Of a stretch of DNA of 64,000 nucleotides, positions 62,472-64,000 are shown piece after piece. The stretch is from Lewinellaceae bacterium. GTDB taxonomy: Bacteria; Bacteroidota; Bacteroidia; Chitinophagales; Saprospiraceae. The DNA lies in contig JACJYK010000002.1 of the NCBI GenBank assembly GCA_020636135.1, positions 198,501-262,500 on the forward strand, in the 5' to 3' direction. The translations under genes were made by a program, and so were the position numbers. How positions within the stretch are numbered: position 1 is the stretch's first letter; each line of letters starts with the position of its first letter. The notes under the pieces were generated by a model, which did not search any database, was not told the origin of the DNA, and saw only the letters and a list, made by a program, of their open reading frames with translations.

Positions 62472-62479
62472 CAAAGTTA
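62472..62479 (-). promoter_or_regulatory. Bacteroidota-type -7 element (TAACTTTG) for the GT-C/fadD genes
   Basis: This is an exact TAnnTTTG match on the minus strand, 27 bases before the ATG at 62445. No TTTG at the right -33 distance is seen. Confidence 0.45.
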
Positions 62480-62559
62480 CCATTTGCCGCGGGAACAGCC
62501 GATCATGTATGGTCAATAAAAATATATATGAAGGCATACGGTTGTCTATAGAATAATTG

Positions 62560-62567
62560 TACCTTTG
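62560..62567 (+). promoter_or_regulatory. Bacteroidota-type -7 element (TACCTTTG) for rpsA
   Basis: This is an exact TAnnTTTG match 44 bases before the rpsA ATG. A TTG at 62542-62544 lies only 15 bases upstream and is a weak -33 candidate. It is placed in the divergent gap with the glycosyltransferase gene. Confidence 0.55.
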
Positions 62568-62610
62568 CCCCGCTAAAAATATTTCTTAACCTTTAAAAAC
62601 TTCCTTCGAC

Positions 62611-64000
62611 ATGCTCGAAGACAAAAATCTGGACCAGGAAGCACTTGATGATCTGTCAGAAAAGGAGAATTATGATCCTGAGGCGGTGGAGATCATGGAG
62701 GAATCCGAAGACCTAAGCACTACACCACATGATGATTTTGATTGGAGCCGCGGTAACCGCAACATCAAATCATACGCTGAAGACGAATACAAGAAATACG
62801 AATCGGATTATACCGATTCATTGAATTCGATTGCTGAAAATGAAATTGTAGCCGGAAGGGTATCTGCTGTATTAAACGGTGATATCGTTCTCGACATCAA
62901 TTACAAATCCGACGGTCTGGTATCCCTCGGAGAGTTTCGTGATACACCGGATCTCAAAGTTGGTGACACGATTGAAGTATATGTAGAGAAGAAAGAGGAT
63001 GAAAGAGGCCAGTTGATTTTATCCCGTCGCAAGGCAAAATTGTTGCGCGCCTGGGAGCGGTTGGTCGATTCCTATAATAATGGTACCATCATCACCGGTA
63101 CTGTGGTCAGCAAAACCAAAGGTGGTCTGATCGTGGACGCCGGAGGATTGGAGACCTTCCTGCCCGGATCGCAGATCGACATCAAGCCGATCATCGACTA
63201 CGATGCATACGTTGGCAAGACCATGGAATTTAAAGTGGTTAAGATCAACGAGCTGATCAAGAATGCTGTGGTTTCACACAAAGCATTGATCGAAAGCGAT
63301 CTGGCCGAGCAGCGTGAAGCCATTATCTCCGGTCTGGAGAAAGGCCAGGTGCTCGAAGGTATTGTCAAGAACATTACCGACTTCGGTGCCTTTATGGACC
63401 TGGGTGGTGTCGATGGTCTGTTGTACATTACCGACATCAGCTGGGGACGGATCAACCATCCTTCCGAAGTATTGAAGCTCAATGAAAAAGTTAATGTCGT
63501 TGTACTTGACTTTGACGAGAATAAGAAACGTATTTCCTTAGGCCTGAAGCAGCTCCAGCCGCATCCCTGGGATGTCCTGGATGATAGCATCAAAGAGGGA
63601 GCTGTGGTTAAAGGCAAGATCGTCAATATTGAGGATTACGGAGCATTCCTTGAAATCACCCCGGGTGTGGAAGGTTTGATTCACGTATCCGAAGTCAGCT
63701 GGAGCAATCAGCCGGTCAACGCACGTGAATTCTTTAAGCTGGGTCAGGAATTTGAAGCAAAAATTGTTACGATCGACCGCGATGAGCGCAAGATGTCACT
63801 GAGCTTGAAGCAACTCACCAATGATCCATGGGATGATCTGGAAACCAAATATCCTATCGGGTCACGTCATTCCGGTGAGGTGAAAAACCTGACACCTTAC
63901 GGAGTCTTTGTAGAACTGGAAGAGGGCATCGGCGGTATGGTTCACATTTCCGACCTGTCCTGGACCAAGCGTTACACCCATCCGTCGGAATTTACCAAAG
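62611..64000 (+). CDS. rpsA: 30S ribosomal protein S1 (runs off right edge)
   Basis: The first 463 codons of the S1 gene are in the window and the rest continues to the right. An acidic N-terminal extension (about residues 1-70, rich in Glu and Asp) precedes five visible S1 RNA-binding repeats. Recognisable cores are GTVVSKTKGGLIVDAGGLET, NITDFGAFMDLGGVDGLLYI, KIVNIEDYGAFLEITPGVEG and NLTPYGVFVELEEGIGGMVH. S1 binds mRNA and helps the 30S subunit start translation, which is particularly important in Bacteroidota because their mRNAs mostly lack Shine-Dalgarno sites. The ATG at 62611 follows a 44-base AT-rich leader. Confidence 0.96.
   Translation, partial: MLEDKNLDQEALDDLSEKENYDPEAVEIMEESEDLSTTPHDDFDWSRGNRNIKSYAEDEYKKYESDYTDSLNSIAENEIVAGRVSAVLNGDIVLDINYKSDGLVSLGEFRDTPDLKVGDTIEVYVEKKEDERGQLILSRRKAKLLRAWERLVDSYNNGTIITGTVVSKTKGGLIVDAGGLETFLPGSQIDIKPIIDYDAYVGKTMEFKVVKINELIKNAVVSHKALIESDLAEQREAIISGLEKGQVLEGIVKNITDFGAFMDLGGVDGLLYITDISWGRINHPSEVLKLNEKVNVVVLDFDENKKRISLGLKQLQPHPWDVLDDSIKEGAVVKGKIVNIEDYGAFLEITPGVEGLIHVSEVSWSNQPVNAREFFKLGQEFEAKIVTIDRDERKMSLSLKQLTNDPWDDLETKYPIGSRHSGEVKNLTPYGVFVELEEGIGGMVHISDLSWTKRYTHPSEFTK

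Noticed and set aside
1..64000. tRNA, rRNA, insertion sequences or prophage genes
   Set aside because: Reading both strands gave no cloverleaf with a T-loop, no rRNA segments, no transposase or integrase motifs and no phage structural proteins.

Overview
The window reads as chromosomal DNA from a member of the Bacteroidota, most likely the Saprospiria or a neighbouring class. The evidence is C-terminal type IX secretion (T9SS) sorting domains on at least three proteins, matches to the Bacteroidota -7 promoter element TAnnTTTG upstream of many start codons, weak or absent Shine-Dalgarno sequences, a DUF4837 lipoprotein, and typical fusions (GH3 with a serine beta-lactamase fold, M56 peptidase with TonB domains, PKD with cyclophilin). 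Base composition is close to balanced. I see no prophage, insertion sequence, CRISPR array, tRNA or rRNA. The first gene runs off the left edge and rpsA runs off the right edge.

Layout. 0-2.1 kb (minus): two secreted amidohydrolase-family proteins, one with metal ligands and one that has lost them. 2.2-11 kb (plus): a TMTC-like membrane glycosyltransferase overlapping a GH3/beta-lactamase-fold hydrolase, a LolC/E-type permease, a small unknown protein, two tandem cyclophilin lipoproteins and a polyphosphate-glucokinase-like ROK kinase. 11-16.3 kb (minus): a TPR protein, an EamA transporter, an ECF sigma/anti-sigma/periplasmic sensor cassette and a Kir-type potassium channel. 16.5-22.9 kb (plus): PlsC-like acyltransferase, T9SS cargo with a CxxCH motif, NAD-dependent DNA ligase, VanX-type dipeptidase, MoxR ATPase and a DUF4837 lipoprotein. 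23-29.7 kb (minus): outer-membrane protein, a composite palindromic repeat cluster, htpG, M28 peptidase, rpiB and a methyltransferase. 29.8-34.3 kb (plus): TPR protein, BlaI-type repressor, and an M56/TonB/T9SS fusion. 34.4-35.9 kb (minus): small DoxX, SnoaL, KOW and SRPBCC proteins. 36.2-44.5 kb (plus): SDR, Crp/Fnr regulator, a double heme-peroxidase T9SS cargo, universal stress protein, YpdA and a HAD phosphatase. 44.5-52.1 kb (mostly minus): S9 peptidase, inositol-phosphatase family enzyme, NifU-like protein, hsp20 (plus), RluB, DnaB and a lipoprotein. 52.2-59.1 kb (plus): GCS2-CBS fusion, aconitase, MscL and a TlpA-type thioredoxin. 59.1-62.4 kb (minus): FadD and a GT-C glycosyltransferase. 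62.6 kb onward (plus): ribosomal protein S1.

The most striking non-coding signal is at 51406-51456, upstream of dnaB. Five DnaA-box-like 9-mers, three of them perfect TGTGNATAA, stand in one orientation at 10-11 bp spacing, next to an AT-rich stretch. This is either a chromosomal replication origin or a DnaA-controlled dnaB promoter. Gene orientation around it (mainly minus to the left, plus to the right) mildly favours an origin. Also notable are a six-copy composite repeat with two hairpins per unit at 23.6-24.4 kb, related heptanucleotide arrays at 47.3 and 48.7 kb, and a strong plus-strand terminator at 26.65 kb with no gene in front of it, which suggests a small RNA divergent from htpG. 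Functionally the window is a mix of housekeeping genes and envelope-stress and envelope-maintenance genes.
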